Part shown: positions 53,967 to 62,774 of the stretch, in pieces
Layout of the letters: the number at the start of each line of letters is the position of its first letter
Position numbering within the stretch: position 1 is the first letter of the stretch
Source of the DNA: an uncultured Alphaproteobacteria bacterium
Lineage (GTDB): Bacteria > Pseudomonadota > Alphaproteobacteria > RF32 > CAG-239
DNA: 64,000 nucleotides
Direction of reading: 5' to 3'
Assembly: GCA_910585375.1 (NCBI GenBank)
Contig: CAJUCZ010000005.1
Span: 29,259 to 93,258 of the forward strand
Position numbers and translations under genes: made by a program
Notes under the pieces: generated by a model
What the model saw: the letters and a program-made list of their open reading frames with translations, nothing else
The model's database searches: none
What the model was told of the DNA's origin: nothing

Positions 53967-54058
53967 ATTATAAGAAAATTAAACTTTCCCAAATACAATA
54001 TTGTTTATGATGAAAGACGGTATGATTCCGCCTTATTATTTGATTCAGGAAAAATAAT

Positions 54059-54175
54059 ATGGAAGAAAAAGGAATTATTGAAACATTTTTAACGGCCGAT
54101 GTTCAGACAATTGTTTTTGTTATTTTAGAATTGGCTGCTATTGGCATTGTCCTTTACTTTTCTAACAAAGCATAA
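54059..54175 (+). CDS. 38-residue single-span membrane protein
   Basis: An ATG at 54059, with AGGA eight bases upstream, opens a 39-codon frame. MEEKGIIETFLTADV is followed by the hydrophobic span TIVFVILELAAIGIVLYF and a short SNKA end. The span is uniform and the frame has a normal codon pattern and stop. Ribosome site, topology and position 21 bases before the next gene support a real small membrane protein. The function is unknown. Confidence 0.6.
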   Translation: MEEKGIIETFLTADVQTIVFVILELAAIGIVLYFSNKA

Positions 54176-54196
54176 TCAATTTTGGGAGAAAAACGG

Positions 54197-54673
54197 ATGA
54201 AATTGTATTATCGCTCACTTGAAAAAAAAGATTTAGCCAAATGGGAAGAACTGGCCAAACCCGAATTTTCCGAGGAAGATTTTTGCAGTCGTAATTATCT
54301 GCTTAACCGATGGAACAGCACTAAGGGCTGGGTTCTTATGACGCCGGAAAAAGAATGGATCGGCTGTTGTTTCATTTATTTCAAATTTTATGAATACAAT
54401 CGCGGCGGGGTTCATTTCTTGGAGTGGTGCATTTTTCCGAAATTCCGTAAACAAGGATACGCAAAATATCTTGTAAAATTGTGTTTTGACAATTCTGCCG
54501 GTTTTCAAAAAAGCATTTGCATTCATCCGGAAAACAGTGCCTCTACGGCATTAGCCCGAAAATATGGTTTTAAAGAACTGGAAATGCATAAATACTGGAT
54601 GGTTTTTATATGTGATAAAGATTTTTATCCGCAAGAACTTGTGAATTTAGATATTTCTTATTGCAATGAATAA
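54197..54673 (+). CDS. GNAT-family N-acetyltransferase
   Basis: From the ATG at 54197 (GGGAG nine bases upstream) the protein has 158 residues. MKLYYRSLEKKDLAKWEEL is a typical GNAT opening. The acetyl-CoA binding region FRKQGYAKYLVKLC follows the R/Q-x-x-G-x-G/A pattern. The later SASTALARKYGFKEL is the usual N-x-x-a-x-x-l-y-x-k-x-G-F motif. The substrate is unknown. It is probably co-transcribed with the small membrane protein and the metallophosphoesterase 12 bases downstream. Confidence 0.85.
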   Translation: MKLYYRSLEKKDLAKWEELAKPEFSEEDFCSRNYLLNRWNSTKGWVLMTPEKEWIGCCFIYFKFYEYNRGGVHFLEWCIFPKFRKQGYAKYLVKLCFDNSAGFQKSICIHPENSASTALARKYGFKELEMHKYWMVFICDKDFYPQELVNLDISYCNE

Positions 54674-54685
54674 AGGTATGTTTTT

Positions 54686-55492
54686 ATGAAAAAATATTTG
54701 ATAGCAGTGATTGTTCTGGGAATATGCGGTTTTATCTGGTCCTTTGGCATAGAGCCGAATCTTCTGTCTGTCCGGCGTTACAAACATGGTTTGAACGATT
54801 TTAAAGGGCTGAAAATCGTTTTTGCCAGCGACTGGCATATTGCTCCGTGGGAGAATTGGCGTCTCAAAAGAATCGTCCGTAAGATCAACAAGCAAAAGCC
54901 TGACATCATTATTCTGGGCGGCGATTACGTGAAAGGCCACAAGAACGCCTCAAGTATGAAGATGGAAGAAATAGCAGCCGGATTGAGCAAATTAAAAGCC
55001 AAATACGGCGTTTTTGCCGTTCTCGGAAACCATGACTGGTATTTGAACGACAATAAAATGCGGCGGGAACTGGAAGCGGCCGGCATTACTGTTCTAGAAA
55101 ATGAAAACGTTTATTTGGACATTGACGGAAAGAGATTGTATTTGGCCGGACTGGCGGATGATATTACCCGCTCGCCGGATTTTATCAGGGCTTTAAACAA
55201 AACCGACATGGCCAAAACGCTGTTGATTACTCATTCGCCCGATGTTTTTGATTTGATTCCGCAGGAAATTCCATTAACACTGGCCGGCCATACACATGGC
55301 GGACAGGTTGCCATACCTTTTTACGGACCGGTCATTGTACCGTCCAAATTCGGCAGACGCTTTGCCGGCGGAGAATATATCGAAAACGGAAAAAGAATGA
55401 TTATCGGACGCGGTCTCGGCACAAGCCTGCTGCCCGTCCGTTTTAACTGCCTGCCCGAAATTTTAGTTTTGGAATCTGCGGTCAATGATTGA
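54686..55492 (+). CDS. Membrane-anchored metallophosphoesterase (YkuE/YaeI type)
   Basis: The protein has 268 residues with an uncleaved N-terminal span (about 4-22). All dimetal motifs are present: ASDWH (Asp49, His51), GGD (Asp80), GNHDW (Asn115, His116, Asp117), a later THSPD and GHTHGGQ. YkuE/YaeI-like enzymes are inner-membrane phosphodiesterases, some of which cleave UDP-diacylglucosamine or lipid phosphates. The substrate here is not decided. Its last 30 bases overlap the convergent FAD gene. Confidence 0.92.
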   Translation: MKKYLIAVIVLGICGFIWSFGIEPNLLSVRRYKHGLNDFKGLKIVFASDWHIAPWENWRLKRIVRKINKQKPDIIILGGDYVKGHKNASSMKMEEIAAGLSKLKAKYGVFAVLGNHDWYLNDNKMRRELEAAGITVLENENVYLDIDGKRLYLAGLADDITRSPDFIRALNKTDMAKTLLITHSPDVFDLIPQEIPLTLAGHTHGGQVAIPFYGPVIVPSKFGRRFAGGEYIENGKRMIIGRGLGTSLLPVRFNCLPEILVLESAVND

Positions 55493-57064
55493 CAAAGCGG
55501 TTTTCAGCCCGTCAACCGCTGCAGAAACAATGCCTCCGGCATATCCGGCACCCTCGCCGCAGGGAAAAATTCCTTTAACCGGACTTTCAAACTGTTCATC
55601 GCGCAAAATTTTTATCGGTGACGAGCTTCGGGTTTCAACACCGGTTAACACAGCTTCCGGCATTGCGAATCCATGCAATTTTTTATCCATTTCCAAAATG
55701 CCGAGCCGGAAAGTTTCCATAACATAATCAGGCAGGACTTTTCCCAAATCGCCCCAGACAACACCGCGGGAATAGCTTGGCTGTACTCCTGCCGCTTTGA
55801 CAGACGCACGATTTTGCAGCACATCCTTTACCAGTTGTGCCGGCGCTTTATATGTTTTTTCTCCGGCAAGATATGCTTTGTGCTCCAGTTCACGCTGCCA
55901 ATACATTCCCTGAAGAGGGTGATCGCCGCCAAAGTCCTGCGGCGTCACACCCACCAGAAGCGCGGCGTTGGCGTTTTTCTTATCTCTGGCATAATAACTC
56001 ATTCCGTTGGTAACGACTCTTTCCGGCTCGGAAGCGGCAGACACCACGACTCCTCCCGGACACATACAAAAGGTATAAAGCGAGCGGCCATTGGGCAAAT
56101 GAACCGAAAGTTTATAATCTGCTGCCCCTAAAGCCGGATCAGTTGCACAGTCATGATATATTGCCTTATTAATCAGGCCTTGCGGATGTTCAATCCGTGC
56201 ACCGACGGAAAAGGCTTTCGGTATCAGCGGGATCTGCCGTTTATACAACATTTCAAATGTATCACGCGCACTATGCCCGACGGACAGAAGCAACTCCGAA
56301 GCCGGAAATTCCGTGATCTCCCCGTCCGGCTTGCGAATCAGAGCGGCCTGCAATTTTTTGTCTTTGACAACAAGGTCTTCAAGTCGGTGTCCAAACAGGT
56401 ATTCACCTCCCAGTGAAACAATTTTTTCTCTGATTTTTTGAACGATTAATGCCAGTTTATCTGTTCCCAGATGCGGTTTCGCCAGATATAAAATGTCTTC
56501 CGGCGCACCGGCAGCAACCAGTTCGGCAAAGACTTCGGCGGTATATACATCTTTTTTGATTCCGCTCATCAGTTTGCCATCTGAAAAAGTACCGGCACCG
56601 CCTTCGCCGAACTGAACGTTGGAATCCGGATTAAGCGTCCCGTTCTGCCAGAAATGCTCAATATCCTTTTGCCTTACCGGCACCGGCTGCCCGCGCTCAA
56701 TAACCAGCGGCCTTAGCCCGGCTTTTGCCAAAGCCAGTCCGGCAAACATTCCGGCCGGCCCGGAGCCGATAATAACCGGACGTTTTTCTTCTTTCCGGCA
56801 ACGGGGAATCTGCAAAGCTTGCTGCGGATTGACCTTATCAATGAACGGCCAATGCTTGTATTTCAGTATCATTTCTTCTTCAGGCGTTTCAATATCAACA
56901 GTATATACAAAAAATGTTTGTGACCGGCTGCGGGCATCAACGGCTTTTTTTATCAGATGAAAAGAAGAAAAAGACTTTGACGTCTTCAATATTTCTGCCA
57001 AAAAATCCGGCAGCTCCGAGAGCGGCAGAGATAATGGCGCTTTTATATTACTGATCCTGAGCAT
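55463..57064 (-). CDS. FAD-dependent dehydrogenase of the COG2509 family
   Basis: The protein has 533 residues. An N-terminal domain (about 1-90) of the uncharacterised type precedes the FAD/NAD(P) site GSGPAGMFAGLALAKAG (about 98-115) and IERG. The characteristic NVQFGEGGAGTFSDGKL, FCMCPGGVVVSAASE and CGEGAGYAGGIVSAA motifs identify this family. It is a cytosolic flavoprotein whose substrate is unknown. Its end overlaps the convergent metallophosphoesterase gene. Confidence 0.93.
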   Translation of the reverse strand: MLRISNIKAPLSLPLSELPDFLAEILKTSKSFSSFHLIKKAVDARSRSQTFFVYTVDIETPEEEMILKYKHWPFIDKVNPQQALQIPRCRKEEKRPVIIGSGPAGMFAGLALAKAGLRPLVIERGQPVPVRQKDIEHFWQNGTLNPDSNVQFGEGGAGTFSDGKLMSGIKKDVYTAEVFAELVAAGAPEDILYLAKPHLGTDKLALIVQKIREKIVSLGGEYLFGHRLEDLVVKDKKLQAALIRKPDGEITEFPASELLLSVGHSARDTFEMLYKRQIPLIPKAFSVGARIEHPQGLINKAIYHDCATDPALGAADYKLSVHLPNGRSLYTFCMCPGGVVVSAASEPERVVTNGMSYYARDKKNANAALLVGVTPQDFGGDHPLQGMYWQRELEHKAYLAGEKTYKAPAQLVKDVLQNRASVKAAGVQPSYSRGVVWGDLGKVLPDYVMETFRLGILEMDKKLHGFAMPEAVLTGVETRSSSPIKILRDEQFESPVKGIFPCGEGAGYAGGIVSAAVDGLKTALSIIDRRFQN

Positions 57065-57077
57065 GGAAATTTCCGAT

Positions 57078-57111
57078 AAAAAAGCTCCGGTATTTTAACA
57101 ATAGCCGGAGC
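57078..57111 (-). terminator. Intrinsic terminator after the lipoprotein gene
   Basis: On the minus strand GCTCCGG and CCGGAGC pair around a 14-base loop and are followed by a run of T, 20 bases after the lipoprotein stop. Confidence 0.85.
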
Positions 57112-57130
57112 ATGAACACTTGGTACAGTC

Positions 57131-58237
57131 CTATTTTACATAGACATGGACTTCGGAAGCGGTTGCGGTGTTGCTGGTTCGTGCCGACAAAGAAATTTTA
57201 TCAGCGCCGACACCCATGTTTACCATCTCCTGAAAAACCATGGCTGCATTATTTTGGGCATTATTTTTTGTCAGCTGGCTGCCCCGGGCCGGACTAACCG
57301 ATACAACTTCAAACATAACGTTCGGCTTTTTCTGAATTGCATGGCTGACAGCCTGTTTCAAACCATCCTGAAAGCGGACATCCTGTTTGTTAAATTTGGC
57401 CACAAACAAAGGCGAAGACGAATAGCCGCCGGCTTTTTTGGCTCCGGACGAAGCGCCTGACATCATTGTCGGAACAGCCGAAGCGCCGCCGAAATATCCG
57501 ACGGAGTTATAACTGCCGACCTTGATGGCGCTGTTTAAGTCAACAATATTATTACGTGCGGTTTCAACATATTGTTGCTGACGCAAAATGTCATTATTCA
57601 ACTCGGCGGAAAGACTGTTAAACAAGATCGCCGTCTGATTGGTTTCATTTTCCAAAATGCGCAACTGGCGGTGATCTTCATCAACAGCACCGGAAACGCC
57701 ATATGCCGCTTTAATGGAATCCAGCAGGTAGGTTGTCATTGCGGCATCGGAATTTACTTTTGCGGCAAGCTGGTTTAAAGCATTGGTGTTTGCGCTCATC
57801 ACCTGAATATTATTCTGTGCGGACTGCAACATGGCATACATCTGCGGGTTGCCCGGCGTTGTTCCGACCTGCAGTTTGGCCTCGATTGCACCAATCACTT
57901 TATGATATTGCAGAGCATTATTAATGACCGATGTTCTGATTTTTTGCAGTTCATCGTTATACTTGCGGATAGAATCCTGAAGTTGGGTCAGTTCATTGCG
58001 AAAACCAATAACTTTTTGTCCGACGAAAGTTCCGGTATTTCCGCCTTCGGTGATTTCCAACGGTTCAAAGTTGGTTGTTCCCAACTCCGGCAACGGTGCA
58101 GAAGAACTGGCAGCGATTTCTTCCTGCGAATCAGATCCGAAAAGCGAAGGGAAAATCGCATCCGACGTGTACGAACATCCGCTTATTCCTAAAACGGAAA
58201 TGATCGACATAAACAGTCTGCTTGATACTTTTTTCAT
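57131..58237 (-). CDS. Lipoprotein with OmpA-like C-terminal region
   Basis: The protein has 368 residues with a lipobox ISGC (Cys21). Residues about 70-230 are helical and coiled-coil-like (FRNELTQLQDSIRKYNDELQKI). The last 90 residues (LFVAKFNKQDVRFQDGLKQAVSHA to TASEVHVYVK) follow the OmpA-like fold pattern but without a clear peptidoglycan-binding Asp/Arg pair. It is probably anchored in the outer membrane and structural. It is monocistronic with a terminator. An alternative is a dedicated envelope-stability protein family of alphaproteobacteria; the function is unproven. Confidence 0.8.
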   Translation of the reverse strand: MKKVSSRLFMSIISVLGISGCSYTSDAIFPSLFGSDSQEEIAASSSAPLPELGTTNFEPLEITEGGNTGTFVGQKVIGFRNELTQLQDSIRKYNDELQKIRTSVINNALQYHKVIGAIEAKLQVGTTPGNPQMYAMLQSAQNNIQVMSANTNALNQLAAKVNSDAAMTTYLLDSIKAAYGVSGAVDEDHRQLRILENETNQTAILFNSLSAELNNDILRQQQYVETARNNIVDLNSAIKVGSYNSVGYFGGASAVPTMMSGASSGAKKAGGYSSSPLFVAKFNKQDVRFQDGLKQAVSHAIQKKPNVMFEVVSVSPARGSQLTKNNAQNNAAMVFQEMVNMGVGADKISLSARTSNTATASEVHVYVK

Positions 58238-58488
58238 TAATAATGACCTTTTTTAATAAAGTTGGTGTGCAATTTGTTGCTTAATTATGTTAATTTATAA
58301 AGAAATTTTTACAAAATAACAAGTAAGAAATTGAAAAAATTATAAAAACTTCCATTTCTTTTAAGCTCTGCATTTATGCTGAGGTCATTGTATATCCAAA
58401 ATAGTTTAAAATTCTTTTAAATTTGAAAAATAATGCTTGCAAATTAAAAATAAAAGCTGTATTAACTGTCTTGTTGTTGAAGTTAAAT

Positions 58489-58565
58489 GCACCCGTAGCT
58501 CAATTGGATAGAGCATCTGACTACGGATCAGAAGGTTGTGAGTTCGAATCCCGCCGGGTGCGCCA
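58489..58565 (+). tRNA. tRNA-Arg (anticodon ACG)
   Basis: The 77-base sequence has acceptor GCACCCG/CGGGTGC, D arm GCTC/GAGC, anticodon stem TCTGA/TCAGA with loop CTACGGA (anticodon ACG), T arm with TTCGAAT and encoded CCA. The first anticodon A is expected to be converted to inosine to read CGU, CGC and CGA. Confidence 0.98.
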
Positions 58566-58567
58566 TT

Positions 58568-58597
58568 AAAAAGCCCTGAAATTTTCGGGGCTTTTTT
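58568..58597 (+). terminator. Intrinsic terminator after tRNA-Arg
   Basis: AAAAAGCCC.GAAA pairs with TTTTC.GGGCTTTTTT, ending in a T run, three bases after the tRNA. The following 250 bases before ihfB are noncoding with no recognised element. Confidence 0.88.
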
Positions 58598-58847
58598 ATT
58601 TTTACGCATTCTGTTTTTAAGAGCAGCCTACATTATAAAATGTGGTTGAAAAATATAAAACTTCGGCCTAATATCCCTTTCGGTTTACAGAATTCGTGAG
58701 GGAAAGTCCCAACTCCCCGCAAAAACAGAATTTTCTGTGGGATAACCGGCAAATAAGATTTTTGCTTTTTATTAAATTACGTTATTGATTTCTGGAATAA
58801 ATGACGTTAATTTATAGTGTAATGAATAAATAAAGAGGTGAGTGAAA

Positions 58848-59126
58848 GTGACTAGATCTGAATTAATTGAAAAAATTGCCAACAAAAACCCGCATCTGAT
58901 GCTTAAAGACGTTGAAAAGATTGTTGCCGTTATTTTTGATACGATTATTGCTTCTCTGGCAAAAGGCGAAAGAGTGGAGTTTCGCGGCTTCGGCGCTTTT
59001 TCCGTGCGCAACCGCAGTTCCCGTATTGCCAAGAACCCGCGTACCGGAGAACAAGTCAGTGTTGAAGAGAGAAAAATTCCTCACTTCAAAATCGGAAAGC
59101 AGTTGTTTGAGTTGCTGAACAAATAA
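58848..59126 (+). CDS. ihfB: Integration host factor beta subunit
   Basis: The start is the GTG at 58848, which has GAGG about eight bases upstream; a GTG two codons earlier is too near that site. The protein has 92 residues and starts MTRSELIEKIANKNPHL, as IHF-beta does. The DNA-bending arm region FSVRNRSSRIAKNPRTGEQV, with the minor-groove intercalating Pro in KNPRTGE, and the closing FKIGKQLFELLN are conserved. It pairs with IHF-alpha to bend DNA sharply. lapA follows, as in many proteobacteria. Confidence 0.93.
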   Translation: MTRSELIEKIANKNPHLMLKDVEKIVAVIFDTIIASLAKGERVEFRGFGAFSVRNRSSRIAKNPRTGEQVSVEERKIPHFKIGKQLFELLNK

Positions 59127-59152
59127 TTTTTTAGAAGAAAAGGCCACGCCAG

Positions 59153-59542
59153 ATGAATTTTATAAAAATGCTCATAGGTTTGCCGTTAATTGCCGTTATT
59201 TTGGTTTTTGCTTTTGTAAACAATGATTTGGCAGTGTTTAACTTATGGCCTTTTTATATTGAAATTACGGTTTCTCTCAGTGTGGCTATTGTCTTTTTTA
59301 TTTTGTTCGGCTTTTTGTTCGGCTGGTTGTTTACCTGGATGTCTTATGCTCCGGTACGCAAGGCTTTGCGCCAGCAGAAAAAACAGAACAAAAAACTGAA
59401 CAAAGAACAGGAAAAGCTGGTTAAAGAAGTTCAGGGGCTGCATGAAAATATTGAAACCCTAAAATCTGACGACAAAACACCCAAAACCGGCCTTAAAGAA
59501 AGATTTAAAAATATTTTTGCAAAGAAAAAGCAAGATATTTGA
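59153..59542 (+). CDS. lapA: LapA family (DUF1049) inner-membrane protein
   Basis: The protein has 129 residues with two membrane spans (about 4-24 and 41-63) and the family motif AFVNNDLAVFNLWPF, then GFLFGWLF. A basic coiled-coil tail follows. LapA is the inner-membrane lipopolysaccharide assembly protein that adjusts LpxC turnover with LapB. LapB is not next to it here; accD follows. The ihfB-lapA order is conserved. Confidence 0.88.
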   Translation: MNFIKMLIGLPLIAVILVFAFVNNDLAVFNLWPFYIEITVSLSVAIVFFILFGFLFGWLFTWMSYAPVRKALRQQKKQNKKLNKEQEKLVKEVQGLHENIETLKSDDKTPKTGLKERFKNIFAKKKQDI

Positions 59543-59572
59543 TTTTTGTATTAACAATCATGGTTGAAAAAT

Positions 59573-60454
59573 ATGAACTGGCTTACAGACTTCGTCCGAC
59601 CGAAGGTTAAAAAAATATCGCAAAAAGAGATTGCTGACAATCTTTGGACCAAATGCCCGAACTGCGGGCAGATGCTTTTTTCCAAAGAGCTCAAAAAAAG
59701 CATGTATGTCTGCACAAAATGCGGGCATCATTTGCGCTTGTATATTGACAAGCGGTTGAAAATGCTTTTTGACAACGGCGAATATAACGAGATTGTCATC
59801 CCAAAATTAAAAGAAGACCCTCTGAATTTTCGGGATTCAAAGAAATATACCGACCGACTGAAAACATATCGTAAAACGACCGGCAATGATGATGCCATTA
59901 AAGTTGCACAAGGCGAGATTGGCGGAATTGTTTGTGTTGTGGCGGCAATTGACTTTTCTTTTATGGGCGGTTCAATGGGCACGGTTGTCGGAGAAGGCAT
60001 TGTCAAAGCGGCCGAGCTTGCTATGAAAGGCAATTATCCGCTGATTACTGTTGCTGCTTCCGGCGGAGCCAGAATGCAGGAAGGCATTTTGTCATTGATG
60101 CAAATGGCCAGAACAACAGCCGCTATTAATATGGTGAAAGAAAAAGGGCTGCCCTTTATTTCTATTCTGACAGATCCGACAACCGGCGGCGTATCAGCCT
60201 CTTTTGCCATGCTCGGGGATATTCACATTGCCGAAAAAGGCTGCGTTATCGGTTTTGCCGGCGCCCGCGTGATTGAGCAGACAATCCGGGAAAAACTGCC
60301 GGAAGGCTTCCAGCGCGCCGAATATCTGAAAGAGCACGGCATGGTTGACATTGTGGTTGAGCGTTCGCAAATGAAAAACGAGCTGGTTAAGGTCATTAGT
60401 ATTCTAATGCATCAAAAACCGCGTTTAAATACTCTGGCCATTACAGCCGGCTAA
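59573..60454 (+). CDS. accD: Acetyl-CoA carboxylase carboxyltransferase subunit beta
   Basis: The ATG at 59573 opens MNWLTDFVRPKVK, the usual AccD start; a TTG three codons earlier is possible. The protein has 293 residues. The Cys4 zinc ribbon has pairs CPNC (about 31-34) and CTKC (about 50-53). The carboxyltransferase core has GGSMGTVVGEGIVKA, ASGGARMQEG, LTDPTTGGVSASFAMLGDI and GFAGARVIEQTIREKLPEGFQ. It partners AccA (33273-34247). The gene is isolated from folC, which often follows in related genomes. Confidence 0.97.
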   Translation: MNWLTDFVRPKVKKISQKEIADNLWTKCPNCGQMLFSKELKKSMYVCTKCGHHLRLYIDKRLKMLFDNGEYNEIVIPKLKEDPLNFRDSKKYTDRLKTYRKTTGNDDAIKVAQGEIGGIVCVVAAIDFSFMGGSMGTVVGEGIVKAAELAMKGNYPLITVAASGGARMQEGILSLMQMARTTAAINMVKEKGLPFISILTDPTTGGVSASFAMLGDIHIAEKGCVIGFAGARVIEQTIREKLPEGFQRAEYLKEHGMVDIVVERSQMKNELVKVISILMHQKPRLNTLAITAG

Positions 60455-60467
60455 GAAAAAAATTCAT

Positions 60468-60502
60468 AATACCCTGCAGATGATTTTGCAGGGTATTTTT
60501 TC
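60468..60502 (+). terminator. Intrinsic terminator after accD
   Basis: Perfect arms AATACCCTGCA (60468-60478) and TGCAGGGTATT (60487-60497) with an 8-base loop are followed by T residues. Confidence 0.92.
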
Positions 60503-60554
60503 ATTGCCTTTTTGCCGAGGTTTCCTAAAATATTGCCAAGACGAGGAGCATCAA

Positions 60555-60890
60555 ATGAAATTATTGATTCGTATCTTGTAGGGCAGGAAAGTCTACTTTC
60601 GCTTATCAACCGGCGCAAAAACACAAGCTGCCGGCGATAGAATCAGCCAAGACAAAGAAAACGGCTTTTATTATCCTTCGGAGCAACAGTATCAGAAGCC
60701 GGATGAGTTTGCGCTGAACCATGAAAACCGAATTGCCGAGAGATGCCGGCAATAAAATCATCCGGCAGGAAATTCAAGATTATCTGAGTGCCGATGACAA
60801 ATATTATATGACGATAAAATCGGCAAAATACCTGTGCAAATTGTTCAGAATTATCGATGGAGAACAATTTATTTCTGATAAATCAGGCCA
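60555..60890 (+). pseudogene. Remnant of a protein gene with a stop and a frameshift
   Basis: An ATG at 60555 (GAGGAG upstream) starts a frame that meets TAG after eight codons, then continues open as GRKVYFRLSTGAKTQAAG and FYYPSEQQYQKPDEFALNHENR up to a stop near 60754. Another frame from the ATG at 60721 reads NKIIRQEIQDYLSADDKYY and SAKYLCKLFRIIDGEQFISD before running into the dnaJ gene end. The two frames are protein-like and overlap as if broken by one shift. I do not recognise the product, and the remnant reading is tentative. Confidence 0.4.
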
Positions 60891-62040
60891 CAGACTTGAA
60901 CAGGTCTTTTATCTTGTCAAAAAAGCTTTTGGCTTCCGGCTGGCAATTATCGTCTTTGCTCTCGGCGCGGAAGGCTTCCAGCAGTTCTTTTTGTTTGGCA
61001 GTCAGGTTTACCGGCGTTTCCACCCGCATTTTTACAAACAGATCACCGCGGCGTTGCGAGCGGATAATCGTCATTCCCTGATCTTTTATTCTGTAAATCT
61101 GATCATTCTGAGTGCCGGAGGTTATGCTCAACTCAATTTTTTCGCCGTCAATAGAAGGAATTTCGATTTTTCCGCCCAATGCCGCACAAGCCATGGAAAT
61201 TGGAATACGGGCATAAAGATTGGCACCTTCACGCTCATACAGCTTATGTTCTTTGACCGTAATAAAGACATACAAATCGCCGTTTGAACCGCCGCGCAAG
61301 CCAGCTTGCCCTTCTCCGCCGATACGCATGCGGGTACCGTCTTCAATACCGGCAGGAATTTTAATTTTGAGCATTTTTTCTTTGGGTTTGACGCCCTGAC
61401 CGCCGCATTTTTTACAGGCTTCTTTAATTATCCGTCCGGTTCCTTTACATTTGGGGCAAGTTGATTCCACAATAAAAAAGCCGCCCTGAGTTTTGCGAAT
61501 TTTGCCGCTGCCATGACACATCGGGCAAATTTCCGGTTCTTTGCCGTCAGCCGTACCGTGTCCGTGGCAATCTTCGCAGACCTCCGTAGTCGGAATTTTG
61601 ATTTCTTTTTCCACACCTGAAAAAGCTTCTTCCAGACTGATTTCAAGATTATAGCGCAAATCCGCCCCACGTTCGGCATAGTTCCCGTTGTCCGCACTGC
61701 GTCTGCCGCCACCCATAAACTCAGAAAAAATATCTGAAAAGACATCGGAGAATCCGCCGGCGCCAAAATTGAACTCAAAACCGCCAAACGGATTGCCGCC
61801 GCCCATGCCGCCCTGTGCAAAGGCCTGATGGCCGTAACGGTCATAAGCCGCGCGTTTTTGTTCGTCTTTTAAGACCTCGTAAGCTTCATTGATTTCTTTG
61901 AATTTGGTTTCGGCTTCTTTATCGCCGGGGTTTCTGTCCGGATGATATTTCATGGCCATTTTCCGGTAGGCTTTTTTTATCTCTTCGCCGCTGGCCGTTT
62001 TGCTGACTTCCAGCAATTCGTAATAATCTTGTTCAGTCAT
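60883..62040 (-). CDS. dnaJ: Chaperone protein DnaJ
   Basis: The protein has 385 residues. It has an N-terminal J domain with HPD (MKYHPDRNPGDKEAE), a Gly/Phe-rich linker (about 75-110), and four CxxCxGxG zinc repeats (CEDCHGHG, CPMCHGSG, CPKCKGTG, CKKCGGQG, about 145-215). A C-terminal substrate-binding region with GEGQAGLRGG follows. It stimulates DnaK and binds unfolded proteins. dnaK, usually directly upstream, is not present; an SH3 protein lies there. Its 3' end overlaps the decayed ORF region. Confidence 0.97.
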   Translation of the reverse strand: MTEQDYYELLEVSKTASGEEIKKAYRKMAMKYHPDRNPGDKEAETKFKEINEAYEVLKDEQKRAAYDRYGHQAFAQGGMGGGNPFGGFEFNFGAGGFSDVFSDIFSEFMGGGRRSADNGNYAERGADLRYNLEISLEEAFSGVEKEIKIPTTEVCEDCHGHGTADGKEPEICPMCHGSGKIRKTQGGFFIVESTCPKCKGTGRIIKEACKKCGGQGVKPKEKMLKIKIPAGIEDGTRMRIGGEGQAGLRGGSNGDLYVFITVKEHKLYEREGANLYARIPISMACAALGGKIEIPSIDGEKIELSITSGTQNDQIYRIKDQGMTIIRSQRRGDLFVKMRVETPVNLTAKQKELLEAFRAESKDDNCQPEAKSFFDKIKDLFKSVA

Positions 62041-62130
62041 TTTTCCGCACTAAAAAATTTTTGGTTTTATGATAATCTTTATTTAGGTTTTTTAATCTCT
62101 AAAGTCAAGCAATTCCGCGATTTTTTAATA

Positions 62131-62158
62131 AAAGAAAAGGCTCCGTCCGACAGAGCCC
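62131..62158 (-). terminator. Intrinsic terminator after the SH3-domain gene
   Basis: On the minus strand GGCTC and GAGCC (with further pairing through GTCGGAC) are followed by TTTTCTTTT, 12 bases after the stop. Confidence 0.8.
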
Positions 62159-62169
62159 GCACATAATGC

Positions 62170-62676
62170 TTATTCAATGACTTCTTTGGGATAAACGCCG
62201 TATAAATCCTGCCGGTTCATCCAACCGTCAATACTGTCAAAACGCACATGGCAAAACCCCGAATCCGACGGACATTTTATGACTTCGCCGACAACTTCAT
62301 TTTCAACTCTGGCCATAATCCGTGATTTGTAATCCGGCTTGGCGTAAATGTTATTTTCTCCGACGGTAGAAACTTTTACCGTTCTTTTGCCGGTCAGCAT
62401 GGCCTGGTGAACCCAAGATTCAGAACCCTGCCAGTCTTTGATTTTGCGCCAAAGCTCAAATTCGGCAACAATCTCCACCGGCGCGCGTTTTTGCATATAA
62501 ACCCATTCGATCGGATATCTGCTGCCGGGGCCGGAGCGGGCATTTACCAGTTCAGAGCGCAACGATACAAAGCGCGGAAGCTTAAGCCCTTTTTCGGCAT
62601 CGTCATCGGCAGCCTGAGCAGACAGCGGCATGATGTTCATCATCAGGCCCAGAAAAGCAAAAATCACTGCTTTCAT
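62170..62676 (-). CDS. Exported protein with two bacterial SH3 domains
   Basis: The protein has 168 residues. A signal peptide (FAFLGLMMNIMPLSAQA) is followed by two SH3-like units: LPRFVSLRSELVNARSGPG to ESWVHQAML, and TVKVSTVGENNIYAKPD to GWMNRQDLYGVYP. The first unit has the VNARSGPGSRYPI signature of SH3_4/SH3b domains. Such exported proteins are common in alphaproteobacteria and are thought to bind envelope components. It stands alone, divergent from the M20 peptidase. Confidence 0.88.
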   Translation of the reverse strand: MKAVIFAFLGLMMNIMPLSAQAADDDAEKGLKLPRFVSLRSELVNARSGPGSRYPIEWVYMQKRAPVEIVAEFELWRKIKDWQGSESWVHQAMLTGKRTVKVSTVGENNIYAKPDYKSRIMARVENEVVGEVIKCPSDSGFCHVRFDSIDGWMNRQDLYGVYPKEVIE

Positions 62677-62774
62677 TTTTATCCTCTCGTTTTAATCATT
62701 TGTTATTTTATTTGCAGATATTATGACTAAATATAATGAATAAAACGTAAAAAAATTTATTAAGGAAAAAATAA

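Noticed and set aside
53844..54092. Open frame beginning MAEWSKAHDWKSC over the tRNA-Ser
   Set aside because: It is read through the tRNA gene and terminator; this peptide is a well-known artefact of tRNA-Ser translation.
58406..58609. Minus-strand frame containing GIRTHNLLIRSQ
   Set aside because: It is the antisense of tRNA-Arg(ACG), a common false protein.
58680..58740. GAGGGAAAGTCCC resembling the RNase P RNA motif GAGGAAAGTCC
   Set aside because: Fewer than 200 bases are available before ihfB and none of the other conserved RNase P elements is present.
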